The notes beneath the pieces were generated by a model. That model had not been told where the DNA came from. It searched no databases and saw only the letters and a list, made by a program, of their open reading frames with translations. The translations under genes and the position numbers were made by a program. Source: Stratiolaelaps scimitus (taxonomy: Eukaryota; Arthropoda; Arachnida; Mesostigmata; Laelapidae). Taken from it: a stretch of 64,000 bases of DNA. Positions 1 to 12,675 of the stretch are shown here, one piece after another. The first letter of the stretch is position 1. Each line of letters starts with the position of its first letter. The DNA is taken from NCBI GenBank assembly GCA_019614645.1, contig JABWDB010000037.1, forward strand, positions 1,426,001-1,490,000, in the 5' to 3' direction.

Positions 1-71
1 TTTCAGATATATTGATATGTCATACAGTCCCAGAATTGGCCACTGGGTGGGGCTTCAGACTAATTAAATTA

Positions 72-250
72 TTTTTCGAGCTGACCCTCAGCTGTTCCCC
101 TATCTGACAGGCGTCAGCTCTTAACCTTTTAGGTATTACTACCTTCAGATAAAGAAAGATGATAAAGAATTCCAAAGATTCTCCGTGTCTGACAGAATTT
201 GAACCCAACACACACGTCCCTCCGGTCTTGCAATCAGGACGCTCCGAACC
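72..250 (-). repeat. SINE family A copy, internally deleted
   Basis: Matches the family A element at 16501-16764 in reverse: tail GAGCTGACCCTCAGC, then CTTCAGATAAAGAAAGATGA, then the B-box region GAATTTGAACCCAACACAC. About 70 bases of the body are missing. Confidence 0.85.
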
Positions 251-2408
251 GCTACTAACCCGCGTCCCGACGCAACCAATGGGGGCATACAAATCGGAAT
301 CATCACCATTTTCTAAACATCGCCACTTATTTTTAAGTTAGTTTGTCACTTGCCTTCATATGTAGAGTAAATAAGAAGTTTAATATTGGTCGTATGACCC
401 GAACAACAGGTCTCAAAAGCGCAGCTCAAATCTTGTGGCCTCTCTGCGTTAAAGAAAACTCACCGAACGACAGTATTTCATCTTTACATAAGAACGTTGG
501 TTTTTTCGATTGTAACTAATATGAAGGGACGCCCATTCGCACGGAGACTCTTGATATATATATATATATATATAAGTATTCGTAACAATTTCGAAAACCC
601 CAATTTTTTCAGATATATTGACATATAAACCTGCCGGTAATTGTTGACAATAATGTGTTATTATTTTCAAGTGGTAAAACGACAATGTTAGACAGCTTTC
701 AATTATGCTTCAGTTATTAAACTTAGCCCACTGGGGAGCAGCGATTTGCTAACGTGCCTAGGGTCTTGCATCTTGACAGACCTCCTTCTATTGGTACAGT
801 TTGACGTAAGCCGATGTTGATCTGGAGACGCAATGATCCCACGTCCCCTGGGACATCTAACATATGCATGGCATGAAGGCGAATACGACAATCTGTGACG
901 TTGTGAGTTGGGAACCGACTTATGCCCCATCTACCTTCCAGACTTCTCTCTCTCTCTCTGGGGCGTCTCATCTCGTCGTATGCAAGCAGAGAAGTTAATG
1001 CTGTTCAGTGTCGTTCAATGTTAATGGATACTATGTCATTCTGTCAGACCACTCAGCCCATTCGCAGGTGTCACCCCTCGTGAGCCACTGTAATTTCCAT
1101 AAATTGACGAGGTCACCCGAGAGCAAACCGAGAACGCTGGCCCCCCACCCCCCAGGCAGGTGTTTTTCCCGCCAAGAATATCCCTGCGCAGATTATAACA
1201 ACTGGACGTGAACTACAAATGTTGTCGAGGCTAATCCGGTTGCAGTTGTAGAGAGGATTTAGTGTTCCTCGTAGCCTCGCTCCACCTACTTTTTGTTTTG
1301 AGAAAAAGGAAATTTCCTTCAAACGCACGGCCACCACCAGAGACCTTTCAATCTCCATAAAAATAGGCCTACCTACTGGCGTCCTGTGATCAGGCTTCGT
1401 TAACAAATATTAGGCATTGGCAAATTTCACAAGAAACTGTAACTGATATTTTTTTGCGGTGCAGGTTTTGGATGTCCTGTGTGTCCACAGGGTGTACACA
1501 TGTCGGCATAGCAACAACCCCCATTTTACAACAGGCTTGGGTCTGGTTCCGCAGATAAAAAGTCAGACTATCATTTTGTTCTTCTATCCAAATGCAGTTA
1601 TGCCTCGTGCCCGTTCCCAGGATGGTCATCCATTAAAAATTAGTGTCACTAATGCTATTGCAGTTTAACGGATTTCGATGAGGGCAGACAACCATCGCAA
1701 ACATATAATATTATGTAACACAGTCGACGGTTTGTATACTAAATTTCGAAGCGTTTTCCACCAGGTCCAACATCGCACTAGAAGTGTTACATGTTTACAT
1801 AAGTAAGCCAGGATATCAGAACAGGCTTCCAGCAAACCGCTGAAAGCCGTTCCATTTTTTCTGTCCCTAAATAGATAACACACGCTGGCAAGTCACGATG
1901 GCAAACCCACTCTCGACGGTCGTCGCGCACAACAAACGCGTCAAATATATTATTCCCATCAATATCCTAGTCTATCCCTATACGTGTCGTTCTAGCGAGA
2001 CAACTCCCAATCATGCGCGTAACAACGATACATTTTAAAGTTCTCCGTTCCTCTAGTGGTTTTCTTGCGCTCTCATTCCAATGGTCTCGCTGGTACCTTA
2101 TACTTTTGCTATATATCGAACTTAGGATTAATATCCAACTGAGTCTTTGATAATGACGAACACATAGCGTGTCAAGAACAAAAAAAATGGAGGAAAACAA
2201 CTTGTTTTATTTATTTTTTTATTGATATATATTTCCTTTATTTCTTTCTTTACACCTGCATACATAGTCTCCTCGTTGCAGTTGTGGTTAGTGTCTCGCG
2301 TTCACGCCCACGAGTCTCGCAAGCCCATTAGTCTTTCTTGTTATGCAAATGTTCTAATATCTATCTTATACTTCCATACAATTGGCGTGGTCAGCATTTT
2401 TTTCTTAA
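251..2408. other. No gene recognised
   Basis: Contains a short (TA)n at about 553-574 and repeat H. No exon with matching splice sites or known family was seen on either strand. Confidence 0.5.
1294..1355. repeat. Dispersed repeat H, copy 1
   Basis: TGTTTTGAGA followed by CTTCAAACGCACGG and CCACCACCAGAGAC matches 55659-55719 with a few changes. Family unknown. Confidence 0.7.
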
Positions 2409-2422
2409 TGGCTCTTGTTTAT

Positions 2423-2649
2423 AACATAATTGTTTTTCGAGCTGACTCTCAGCTATTCCCCTATGTTACAGGCCTCAGCTCTTAACCTTTAGGTATTACT
2501 ATGAGGACCTGTCCGGGCCACCTTTGCTTATTCTCTTCCTTCCCCGTACCTGGCGAGAATCTTCAGATAAAGAAAGATGATAAAGAACTCCGAAGATTCT
2601 ACGCGTCTGACAGGATTTGAACCCGCGTCCCTCCGGTCCAGCAGTCCAG
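2423..2649 (-). repeat. SINE family A copy with perfect 14-bp target duplication
   Basis: A tRNA-derived element in reverse orientation, bounded by TGGCTCTTGTTTAT at 2409-2422 and again at 2650-2663. B-box-like GGATTTGAACCC and the full body (GGGCCACCTTTGCTTATTC) are present. The duplication shows LINE-assisted insertion. Confidence 0.93.
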
Positions 2650-2859
2650 TGGCTCTTGTTTATGCTATCATCAAACGGTCTACAAGGAACTTCTCTAGTC
2701 CACTTCTCTGCCCCTACCGAGCAGCCTCTGACTCTTGGGCGTACCCTCACTAATCTACCCGAACGTTGTTTACACACAGAGTCCGCGCACAATTGTCGGC
2801 CCTTTGTTTCAATAATAATACAGTAATAATAATACAGTAATACAATTAGCCAATAGCCG

Positions 2860-3050
2860 ACCAATTAATTAATCTGCAATTAATTAATCATTAATCGACG
2901 GCTGCTGCACTCCATGATTCGAGAAGTAACGGAAACATCAACAGCATCACTTCGAAATTTCAAACTATAACTATCATCGGTTCCGTTGATTAATTAACCA
3001 TGGATTAATTGCTGATTAATTAATTTGTTCAGCTATTGATTAGTTGTTAT
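2860..3050. other. Cluster of TTAATTAA-type sites
   Basis: Many copies of ATTAATTAA or GATTAATTA occur at 2862-2900 and 2987-3025, including a near palindrome around CCATGG. Such sequence matches homeodomain core sites (TAATTA), but simple AT-rich drift is equally possible. Confidence 0.35.
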
Positions 3051-4570
3051 GTACATGATTGGCTATGATTGTCTCGCTGGTATATATGCCAGAAACAAGC
3101 TACAAAAAACCCCTAGAAATCTAAATCAGCTGCCGTTCGTCTTATTCAATCCAGTAATGCAATAATACTCAAAAGAGTAATTACGCAATTAAATCTCATG
3201 AAGGACTTTAATCTTGCCTTGTATAATGATCTCTTCTTCTTTGTATAATGAGACGTCCCTTTTCTGTCCTAGGTTCGCTCAACTGAAAAACTTTTCATCT
3301 CGTCTATCGTTTTAATTATAATAGTTGTTATTGACTAGTGTGATTAACCCGTTCCGGGCTTGAATAGCTTTGGTAGAGCGCGTTATAGCCTACAAAACTT
3401 CCTAGAGAGAGAAATATATACGGAAAAACTCATTGTGAACGGACGATAGCTTGTTGCAGGTTATTTGATTTATTATTTGGTTGAGAATTTATTATGTTAT
3501 TGTATTCTTACGATAATTTTGTAACGAAGAAACAATGCAAAAGTGTCCGAAATGTTCTGTTGCTGTAAATCGAGCCTCAGTTTTCGGTGCACCTTAGACT
3601 AATGGGTGAAAATAGACTAACTCCGGTAAATAATGATTGACTAATTGCTGACGAATTAATTGGTTGGCTCTTGTTATATGTAAAAGTGCTGTCTTCATTA
3701 TATACGCCTGGGCACTCCGCACGGGTCATTGCTTGTACATTGTGTGGTTACTCAAACATAATGGAAGATTAAAGAAAAATTCGACGTTAGCTACGGTAAC
3801 TAGCACTGTAATTAACTCACCTCGATTTTGCCAGATTGAACCGTGTGAAAAATTACAAAAGTTCTTTCAGAGGACAACAATCAATGGTGAACATCTCGAA
3901 GCGCTGGTGTGGCTTTACGGCAAAAATGATCTGACATCTGGCATTGATTTTCCCGACTTTACTCTATATTTTACATTTTATATAGAATTCACACTGGTAT
4001 CCAGCTCTGTGTTTGCGGAAAAAAACGGCGAATTAACAAGAAATCAAGGAAAATTACCTCTGAAATTCGTCAAACATTCGTTTGTAGCGTAGAGTTGCGT
4101 GATTTTTCTAGCAAACTGCACATAGGAACTATAAATATATGTGCATAATCTCCAAGAATCATCGCGGATGTCTCACGTTAGCGCTCCTCGTGAGGCCGCT
4201 TTGGACAAGCGCGCAATTAGACTTGTGAGGGACTCGTTACTCACTTGACGTCACAGCTAATTGTCCACTGTTTATAATCGACACAGGAGTTCAAAGCCAT
4301 GACGGTCTCATTGTACGAAATGACCCGGGCTTGTGACACGGTAACAATGAGAGTTCAACATGCTTCAACGTTGGCCATTTGAATGGATAATATGTAGGCT
4401 ATGCAATGCATACTAACCCGTAGTGTCATTTGGCGGATACTGTTCAATCTCAGGAGAGCGTCCGCCCTTCGGCCGATACAGGCTGCTGGTTCCCGAAAAG
4501 GAGGACAGCCCCACTGGCACTAGTCATTACCACTACTGGTGTTTAACATGTTGTAGTACACATATACGTA

Positions 4571-4616
<46 letters not shown>

Positions 4617-4639
4617 GTTGTTGGTATGGTTGCGGGAAT
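3051..4639. other. No supported gene; one chance-like ORF
   Basis: An open frame at 3664-4092 (142 codons, plus) has no recognised domain, low GC and no clear splice context. A 42-base (TA)n run ends at 4614. Confidence 0.45.
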
Positions 4640-5180
4640 GGTGTGTGGAGGCAGTTTATCCAAGTGATTTTTGCGGAGTCGGAGATTCAAACATGAGTGG
4701 GGTCATATTTACTTTTATGGGCAATATCTCCGCAGTAAGATTAGAAAATTAGTAGTAGCAACTAATGTGGTCTGCGGCACAGCTACCACTGTGCAAAGGG
4801 GAAGCCACCGTACACCCCATGTATGCGTCATGAGTACTGCGTGTGCACATACACGAGGCTGTCTACAGGCATCGTATTGACTACAGTTGTCGTTTACGGA
4901 CGAGACTTTAGAGAGGAAGTTTTAGCGAGGAAGACAGAGGTTTTCGAGAGCAAGTCTCCGTAGATTTAGAAGGGAAGCAGCTGAGAGTCAGCTAACCAAG
5001 GAAGATCTGTGGTGCTCGTAGCTGGGCTTGTACACATCTCACCGCTCCCTTACTGAAGCATTGCGCTAATCAGTACCGGGAAGAGCGGCGGTGCTGTTGA
5101 ACATCGTCAACAACAGTTCCATAACGGGGGAGCGGTCACGGTATTGACATGCATTAACAACATCGCCCTTTTAAAAAACA
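4640..5180. repeat. Dispersed repeat I, copy 1
   Basis: Two blocks, 4676-4744 (GAGTCGGAGATTCAAAC, GAGTGGGGTCATATTTA) and 5097-5178 (GAACATCGTCAACAACAGTT, ACATGCATTAACAACATCG, A run), occur in the same order at 63249-63315 and 63841-63926. An A-rich right end suggests a retroelement 3' end. Confidence 0.75.
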
Positions 5181-5213
5181 AATAGAAAAGGATGTTCTTC
5201 TATTATCCTGAGT

Positions 5214-5365
5214 GTTTGCAAGCTGACTCACAGCATTAAACATCTAACGTCTACGATATTGCCTTTGCATTGCTTCGTAAGACGGACCCCTTGAAAATGC
5301 AACAAATGTGCAACAGCAGGAATTGAACCCGTGCACCCACGTGTCTCCTCCGATTATATCCACGT
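5214..5365 (-). repeat. SINE family B copy
   Basis: Reverse copy of a second tRNA-derived family: tail GCTGACTCACAGCATTAAACA, body GCATTGCTTCGTAAGACGGA, and the B-box region GGAATTGAACCCGTGCACCC. The tRNA 5' part is degraded. Confidence 0.85.
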
Positions 5366-8300
5366 CTCCTTTCAATATTCTGAGAGCGTACAACGTTCAA
5401 TGGATGAACTGGTACCACTCTGGTGGGAACAGTACATGGGATTATTGTTGTCCTGTTGTCCAAGGTAGCAATCACCATGTCGGCGGCAGGAAGTCTGGGC
5501 TATCGCTTTGATATGAAGATCCCAAGTGTGTTTTCCCTATGAAGTTCGACTACAGTGACACTTATTTGACCTGAGTGCCCACGTCACGAATTTGTTAATC
5601 GAATGGGTTGTCTTTTGATAAAAAAAACTGGGTATTATATAAATACATTATGATAATAATAGTAATACTAATGATATAATAAGCATTATTATCATTATTG
5701 TTATTATTATTATCGTGCTTGGCCTTATAGGGACAATATTCGAAGTAAAGTCATTTGCTAGCGTCACACGATTTACCAGGGCCGAAACCATTTTGCGCCC
5801 TTTTAGCGATAGGTATACAGTCCGTGGTGCCGTGGGCAGCCACCTGGGTACACTTGTACTACATTTGGTAGGAAGAGGTGTGATAAGATTTACTCGCTTG
5901 ACGCTGATCGATATCCAGATAAGTCCATTAAGATGCTTTCTTCCTCCGAAGGTACAATCCGAAGATAGCTTGGAAACTTTGCCTACTTAGATGTTGATGG
6001 AGTGCAAAGCTACTTTATTATTTCAACCTCGGAAATCTACGCTTATCTATTGCTATGTTTGTAGTTCTGTTTAAACCATTCTAAGAAGTAATAAAAAAAA
6101 TATATATATATATGTATATATGTCTCAATAATAATAATATTAATTTCCTCGATAATTACAGAACTAAGTATCGCATATACATGGAATAACGATCGATCAA
6201 CAGCAGACGGTCACAACTCTCATTTGATTAATTTACCGAATTTCATTATCATCCGTCAGACGTCAATGCCATACCATATAAACTGCAGGCATCCGAATGC
6301 ACAAAGAGCTCCAATGGCCTCTACAGTACCGCCCAATATCTTCATAATAGTAATGTTGTTTTTACATTATTCTTGATCTAGATGCGAATTCAGTGGTTCT
6401 CAGCTATACGTTTATCTTACATCATCTCACTAGAAAGCTGACCTGTTTTAAATTGAAGACCGTCCTCTTCAATACCTGTAATGTTATGTAATTATAAACG
6501 CCAATTGATCACCACAAGTCACTGGCTAATCATGTTCGCTATAGAACATTACATGGACTTAATGTATATACATATATAATTAAGCAACTCATCCTCAAAA
6601 GCGTACACATGCGTTATATTCAGGACCATTCATCTCCTCCCCCTCCCGCAACATCCGTCATCGTAATAATATTATAGTGGTACTTCCGGTTATTCTGTTG
6701 CCAAACTCTTGCGGACGGGTTTTTATTGCTGGAACAGAAGTAAAGTTTTGAATATATAGTTATTATAATTTCAGTCGAAGAGGGCAGAGAATCGTCAAAA
6801 GCACCGCCCCATACAGACGGATATATATATCTAGAATATATATATATATATTTATTACCGCACAATTACGCCGCATAAAAAAATCGATTATGCAGGGAAA
6901 AGGAGAGGATAGAGGCAGGCGAAGTTTGTCAAGGCGGAAATGACGACACCTTGCCAATTAAACTAATTGGGAGAACTTTTTATGGCGCACTACGACGCAC
7001 AATCATTTTCTTTTTATTATTATCATTTTATTTATATATTATTTCCTAACGTGGCTGACCAGATCTTCTTTCACACTCCTTACTGTTGGGTCTTCTCTGT
7101 CGCTGTGATGATTATGAATCGACTTATGTCGCTTCGAAACATGACCAAAGGCAATATTTTTTGAGGAGCTCACCGGAGACTACCCCTTACGTCGTTAGAG
7201 TTCTGCATTAAAATCGAGGGAATACCGAGGAAACTCTACAGTGGAGCGCAAACGAGAATCGTACAGGGTATGGGAACGGAGAAAAATAAGCGGAACTTGC
7301 GCGGGAGTCGGTGCGAATTTGTGTGAGAGTATAGTGATGAATTGATGACAATTAGTAGTTATAATAATAGTAATAATTATCCACAATTATTAATTAAACA
7401 AGCTTACCGATGTGCGACTTCAACCCTCTAGTACTAATAATAATGCTGATATTATACCAATGGCGCAGAAACGTTTGAACTCGGCTTTCTACTATGGATG
7501 ATATGAGCTTGTTCTAAATTTTTGGACCCCTTTAAAGGGTTCCAGATTTTCAAGGTGCCGATTTGTACATATCGATACAGACCTACAGACGCCAGGCAGA
7601 ACCTAACAGCAGACATATGCTGGGGTGCGAGTCAGTGTCTCATTTTACCAATGCGGACCAGATCCTCCTTCGCTCTCCTCATAGTTGGTCTTCTCTAATG
7701 CGCTGCTGTACGAGAGACCTCTCTAGTAGAAATTAGGCAGCAGAGGCAGCTATATTTAGGGGTGAGCGAACGGGTCCTGTTTTGGCCTAGACACGTTGTG
7801 ACTTCTTGACATTTTGCCCATACCATGCAGCCACCTATGCAGCGAGATATTTCACGCCGTTGACGGCGTCTAAGGGCTTGGGTGCCCATTATTTAAGTTT
7901 TGCCGCATTACACGTTTGCCCTTGAGACCACGAGCGTCAACGTGTTAAACCGTAACGCTTCTGTTCTTGCTTACTCGTGAATTTCATCTGTTATTCGTGC
8001 TAAAGTATAATGCTCGTTATTATCATTGTTATTATCCCTCAATGTCTCAATCTCGGTTTCAAGCGATGCAATGTTTATAGCCCTTCGGCCAGATGAGTGA
8101 AGTAAAGATCTTCGATTGTGACCAATTAGCCACAATAGGTAGCGTTTTTTTTAAACGGTTAATGGCAAAATGAATTAAGAGAGAGTTCACGACTAAGGTA
8201 TTCGTCTAGCATTGTGGGACATCTCACCCACTAAAAACCTTCGACCCTTTCAACTTGGGTCTTGATCTCGCGACTAACTTTGCATTACTTCAGACAGTGT

Positions 8301-9370
8301 TGATTGCTTTGCAACTTACCTATGACCCGTGCCGGAATATTCAGCTATCGAGAGATATCTGGGGTTCATTTTAATTATTATCTCATAATAACGAACCTCG
8401 TCGTTATCAGTAGCAACAATCATCATTTTTGCTAATAGGATAAGTATTGGAGGGCCCTTTTTATCTCGCTGAAACAGAAGTTCGCTTAGTTCAGACTTTT
8501 TTAATTCCGATTTGGCTGCTACTGCTGGTCGACACCACTGGGCAAACCCCCACCTCCGGGACCCCTAATACGGAAACCCCCTGTCCATAATGGATTAAAC
8601 CTCTCTCTCTCTCCCTCTCTGTCACACACACACAAACTCCACAAAGTTCCAATTTCTCTCGGCGGTCACTATGTCTCGTTCGTTGTCAACGGTCGCTTGT
8701 GCGGCTAAATTTCTCGGAGTAAAATGCCAGACGTCTCAGGTTCGAGTCACGCGACGACCTAGTGATAACAGATAAGCGAACTTGCGTGTGGCTAAAAAAA
8801 AACTGCAGTTCCGTTCATAAATCCCTAAACTTTGTACTGCATTGGTAACGAAATATTCGAAACGAGTGATTTTGTTGACAGGACATTTGCAAATTTGACT
8901 TGGAATAAATGATAGAGGTTGTCATCGAGATTCGAGTAAGATTCTCGATTTGTTCACTCGCGTTGAGTAGGTCTGTATCATGCCAAGGTTTTGAACCTAC
9001 TGGCCTTTTTTTCTATAGCCAGAGAGTTATCCGTCTAAAATAATGTCGAAATGCAATTTTTTACACGATTCGCTCATATTTGTTAATAGCTCAATAACGT
9101 TATAACTCGTACTCCTTGTAATATATATATATTTTAGCCGACGGCTATGCAAGGGTAAACAATTCATTTTAGTCTAAAAGTTCCTCCATTTTTTAGGCCT
9201 AAAAGTTAATTAAGGCCCCTCTCTCTCTCACTCTCTCTCGTCGACGCCTTTTCGTATAGAATTTCTCTACAGAAATAGCTGACACGTAAGTATGGTGAAT
9301 CCACTTAGGTGAGCAAAGTGGATTCGCCCAGGTCTAACACCTCCACCATTTATTCCTAAGCGAATTCTAG
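5366..9370. other. No gene recognised, AT-rich
   Basis: Holds ATT/TAA-rich runs (5640-5715, 7355-7380), short (TA)n and a tRNA-like B box at 8735-8755 that may be a worn family C SINE. No upstream CASK exon could be identified. Confidence 0.45.
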
Positions 9371-9510
9371 GCGACGGAGTAGCCCTATAGTTAAGGGACA
9401 ACATAAACTAATCGGGTTCGAGCCCCGCTGCGTGATGACATATAAGAGAGCTTAAGCATTGTAACAATTGCAGCTCCTTTAATAAACCAATAAAGCCTTT
9501 ACCTTTACCC
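9371..9510 (+). repeat. SINE family C copy, forward
   Basis: tRNA-like part with GGGTTCGAGCCCCGC as B box. Then follow a body GAGAGCTTAAGCATTGTAAC, GCAGCTCCTTTAATAAACCA and a CCTTTA repeat tail. It matches 60961-61110 in reverse. Confidence 0.88.
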
Positions 9511-9856
9511 TGTTTACCGGTCAAAGACAGTTAGCCGTTAAGTTATGACGTTGTGTACTCTACCTAACGTTGCCAAAGTTCCGGGACCCGACACACTTTA
9601 ATTGAGGCGACCCATTATTGTGAAAACCTTATCGCCTACTGTCTGCTGGACACGATCGGATTTCAAAGCTCTCTTCCATCTTTTTCTATTATAGTAGCTC
9701 ACCACAAGAGCCAATGTCGTTGTTGTATAGGTGGCTAGCGTTGTATAGGTGGAGGTCGAGACATGTCCGTTCATGGTCCACTTATCCCATAGTTAAGCTC
9801 GTAGACATAAGCTGGAATCGATCGAGCAGGGGCGCCTTCAGCTGATAAACGCTGAT

Positions 9857-9895
<39 letters not shown>

Positions 9896-10449
9896 GATAG
9901 AGCAGACTCAGCCACTGGTCATAAAGGTACAACCTGGTCAATTCTCTATGCTTTACAATACACTTATCATTGGATTGACTATTAGGTGAACGTCACTTGG
10001 AAGCGCCCGAGAAAGTTCCGAGTTCTTTAAAAACGCTTCAGCCTTTTATACGTTATAACCTTACCGTTGTTTTGCATTTTTCTTTGCTCGAGTACTCGAT
10101 AGACTTTTAGCTCTTATTCCTTCTGTGCGAATATATTATTACGTTCCAGAGTACATATTATAGTTGCCATATATTAGACTCGTTATTAGCACCCACTGTC
10201 TATTTGCCCCCTTGCTTTTGAGACCTTGGGCGGGCACGGCCCTCTCACTGTGAACTTCCTCGAAGGGGTCTACCATAGGTTGATCCGCGCCACAAGCGCG
10301 CAGGATCTTTCCTTCTGCAAAGCCTGTCCCTCGTTGTGCAGAGGGGCGATGCCACCGCCTTCCTCGGGACAATGTCGACCTCAATATATATATATATATA
10401 TAAGAGAAGAAGGTGTTCTTAGATGTATCTTATAATTTACAAGTAATGC

Positions 10450-10485
<36 letters not shown>

Positions 10486-10545
10486 CGTATGTAAACACGC
10501 AGTTGACACAATGTCTATATTGTGATTGATTTTTCGTTATTTCAG
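9511..10545. other. Intron or upstream region of CASK with a GC-rich island
   Basis: Contains (TA)n at 9860-9892, 10384-10402 and 10452-10482. Between them, 10195-10383 is unusually GC-rich and open on both strands, with no recognised product. Confidence 0.45.
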
Positions 10546-10631
10546 CTACTTTGCACGTGGGAGACGAGATTATCGAAATCAACGGAATCAGCGTGGCCAA
10601 CCAGACCGTCGAAAGCCTTCAACGACTACTA
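10546..10631 (+). CDS. CASK: CASK exon: PDZ domain, middle part
   Basis: Starts after TTTCAG... ending in CAG at 10545 and stops at a GTATGC donor. The first two bases complete a codon from an unseen upstream exon. It then encodes 28 residues, with [20 protein letters not shown] followed by ESLQRLL. This is the PDZ strand that precedes the second helix, which lines the peptide groove. It matches CASK more closely than other MAGUKs because of [10 protein letters not shown]. It ends in phase 0. Confidence 0.95.
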
Positions 10632-12624
10632 GTATGCCCATACCCAATAGCTGATACTTGTTACTATAGAAATCATATGTAGTATTATATAGTACATTGG
10701 ACGACCTTCGAATATCTTACGATATAACATGGACACATGGATCACCCGCAATTGAATAGACTATTTCTTTAACGAGCTAACGAGTATAGTAATTCAGATT
10801 CCTCCATACGTCGAAATTCCTTGGCCATGTCCGACTGTATCGACACCTTGTCTATTAATTAAAATATCGATTGCTATGTACTATGGATGCATTGTTAGAT
10901 ACAGAGATGTTACAGCCCTCTCCCAGTGGTCGCATATTTAAAACCGGTTAAAACCACGTAGTTACTTCTTCACTCATTATCCGGACACACGCTGATTAAC
11001 GTGGCCGAGACGTCCGGTATACTTCTCTTGCACATAAGAGCTGTCAGCAACCAGTAGACCCGGGGTGGACACTTGGTGTCATTCCACTTCGTGAAGGTGC
11101 TCAGTGTCATGCAGAGCAGTGTCAGTGAAGTGCGTGTGTTTTTAATATGTGTTTCCCATGACCTGCTTGTTGAACGTACGTCGAGTCCATGTCCATTCGA
11201 GAAGTATGCTTGTGGTAGCTTGAAGCATTATATGAATAATTTAGGCTAAGAAAGTAGTTGGAGATAGAAAAAAGCGATTGCATCGAACCATGACCTTCGT
11301 TGCCTTGGTTAGCGGAAACGCTTGGGGGATAGAACGCCAGGGCATACCTCACCTTGCAGGCTAACTTTCAGCTAAAGCTCCTAACTAATTGAAATACTGG
11401 AGCAATATATAGCAGTGAAGGCAGCAGGCTAGGTTAGGCTGGTCCTGACCCCCCCCTCCCAGGAGGAATGTTCAGAACATAGGCAGCTGCATAAAGAGCA
11501 CAACGAAAATCCTACGTCTTATGTCGACGGATCATAACATCGCCTGCGGTCTGTTAATAAGTCACAAAAAGGACACTACAATTCGACACGACTGTTTTTC
11601 TCCTTCTGGACTATTATTTATTTGATCGTCCTGTGCCCTTATACATATGCCTCTATATGTTCACACGTCAGACACCCTTCGTATAATGAAACGGGTCAGC
11701 TAAAGTCCTTAACCCGTAAACGGGGTAGTGGGGGTGCTGTCTATTCGGCGTTGGTTCTCTGATTTAGTCCGCTGGCTCTGCCCACACTATCCTGGTGGGA
11801 AACAATAATAACGAACCATTAGCAAGTCTTCACAGATCGATAGATAGACTGAAACCATTGGTATTGTACTGGGAAATGACCGAAGAGTATTTTTGTCTAT
11901 GTAGATTACTACTGATAAACTGTCCCAGGGGGCGATGCGTAGTTGTGTGTCGCCCAGGAGCCATATCATCTGTTAATTTCAACCGTATCCACAGAATGAA
12001 TATATTTGTAGCATATTCTCTCCCCTTTATTCGTTTACGCCAATGATATTTAACAAGCACGGTCTATGCATATGTACAATCTATTATAGTTATATTTCGA
12101 TTTTTGCGTGCGATCGTGATTTCAGCGTGACGCGCGGGGCAGTGTAACTTTCAAGATAGTACCGACATTTCGAAGTGTCCCACCACTGGTAACTCAGGGC
12201 CTTCCACAGACCGAGGTGAGCATGTTCTCATATATTAAACGACCGATATATATATATATATATATAAGGAAATATCATTATTATTTCCATACATCGTATC
12301 ATACAGGATGGATATAGGCTCATATTTTTATGATACTAACTAAATCGTTCAGGTCAGTAAGCTAATGTAAAGGTTAGACACGGGCAGCCGGGTAATCGAA
12401 CCAACACGTGGATCCCTTCTTCAACGAAGAGAGGGGTGACCTGGATCACTATGAGGTTATCACGCGACGAAACCTGTTCCGAGACTTTCTCGGTCTAGCT
12501 CGTTGAGCCATCGTTCAGCTCAGCTGTTTGCTACATATTAACGACGTCGCCAAAGCGAAACCACACACGAATGTTCTCACCAGAATTTAAGGATCTGCGG
12601 TTTTGAGCCTCGTATATATATATC

Positions 12625-12675
<51 letters not shown>

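Noticed and set aside
861..880. ATGCATGGCATG as a hint of the missing CASK PDZ exon (MHGG motif)
   Set aside because: The surrounding translation does not match the rest of the PDZ start and there is no suitable splice site.
2499..2864. 121-codon minus-strand open frame
   Set aside because: Covers a family A SINE bounded by target duplications.
3664..4092. 142-codon plus-strand open frame
   Set aside because: Hydrophobic and AT-driven composition with no recognisable domain, start context or splice sites. Kept only as a note in the stretch description.
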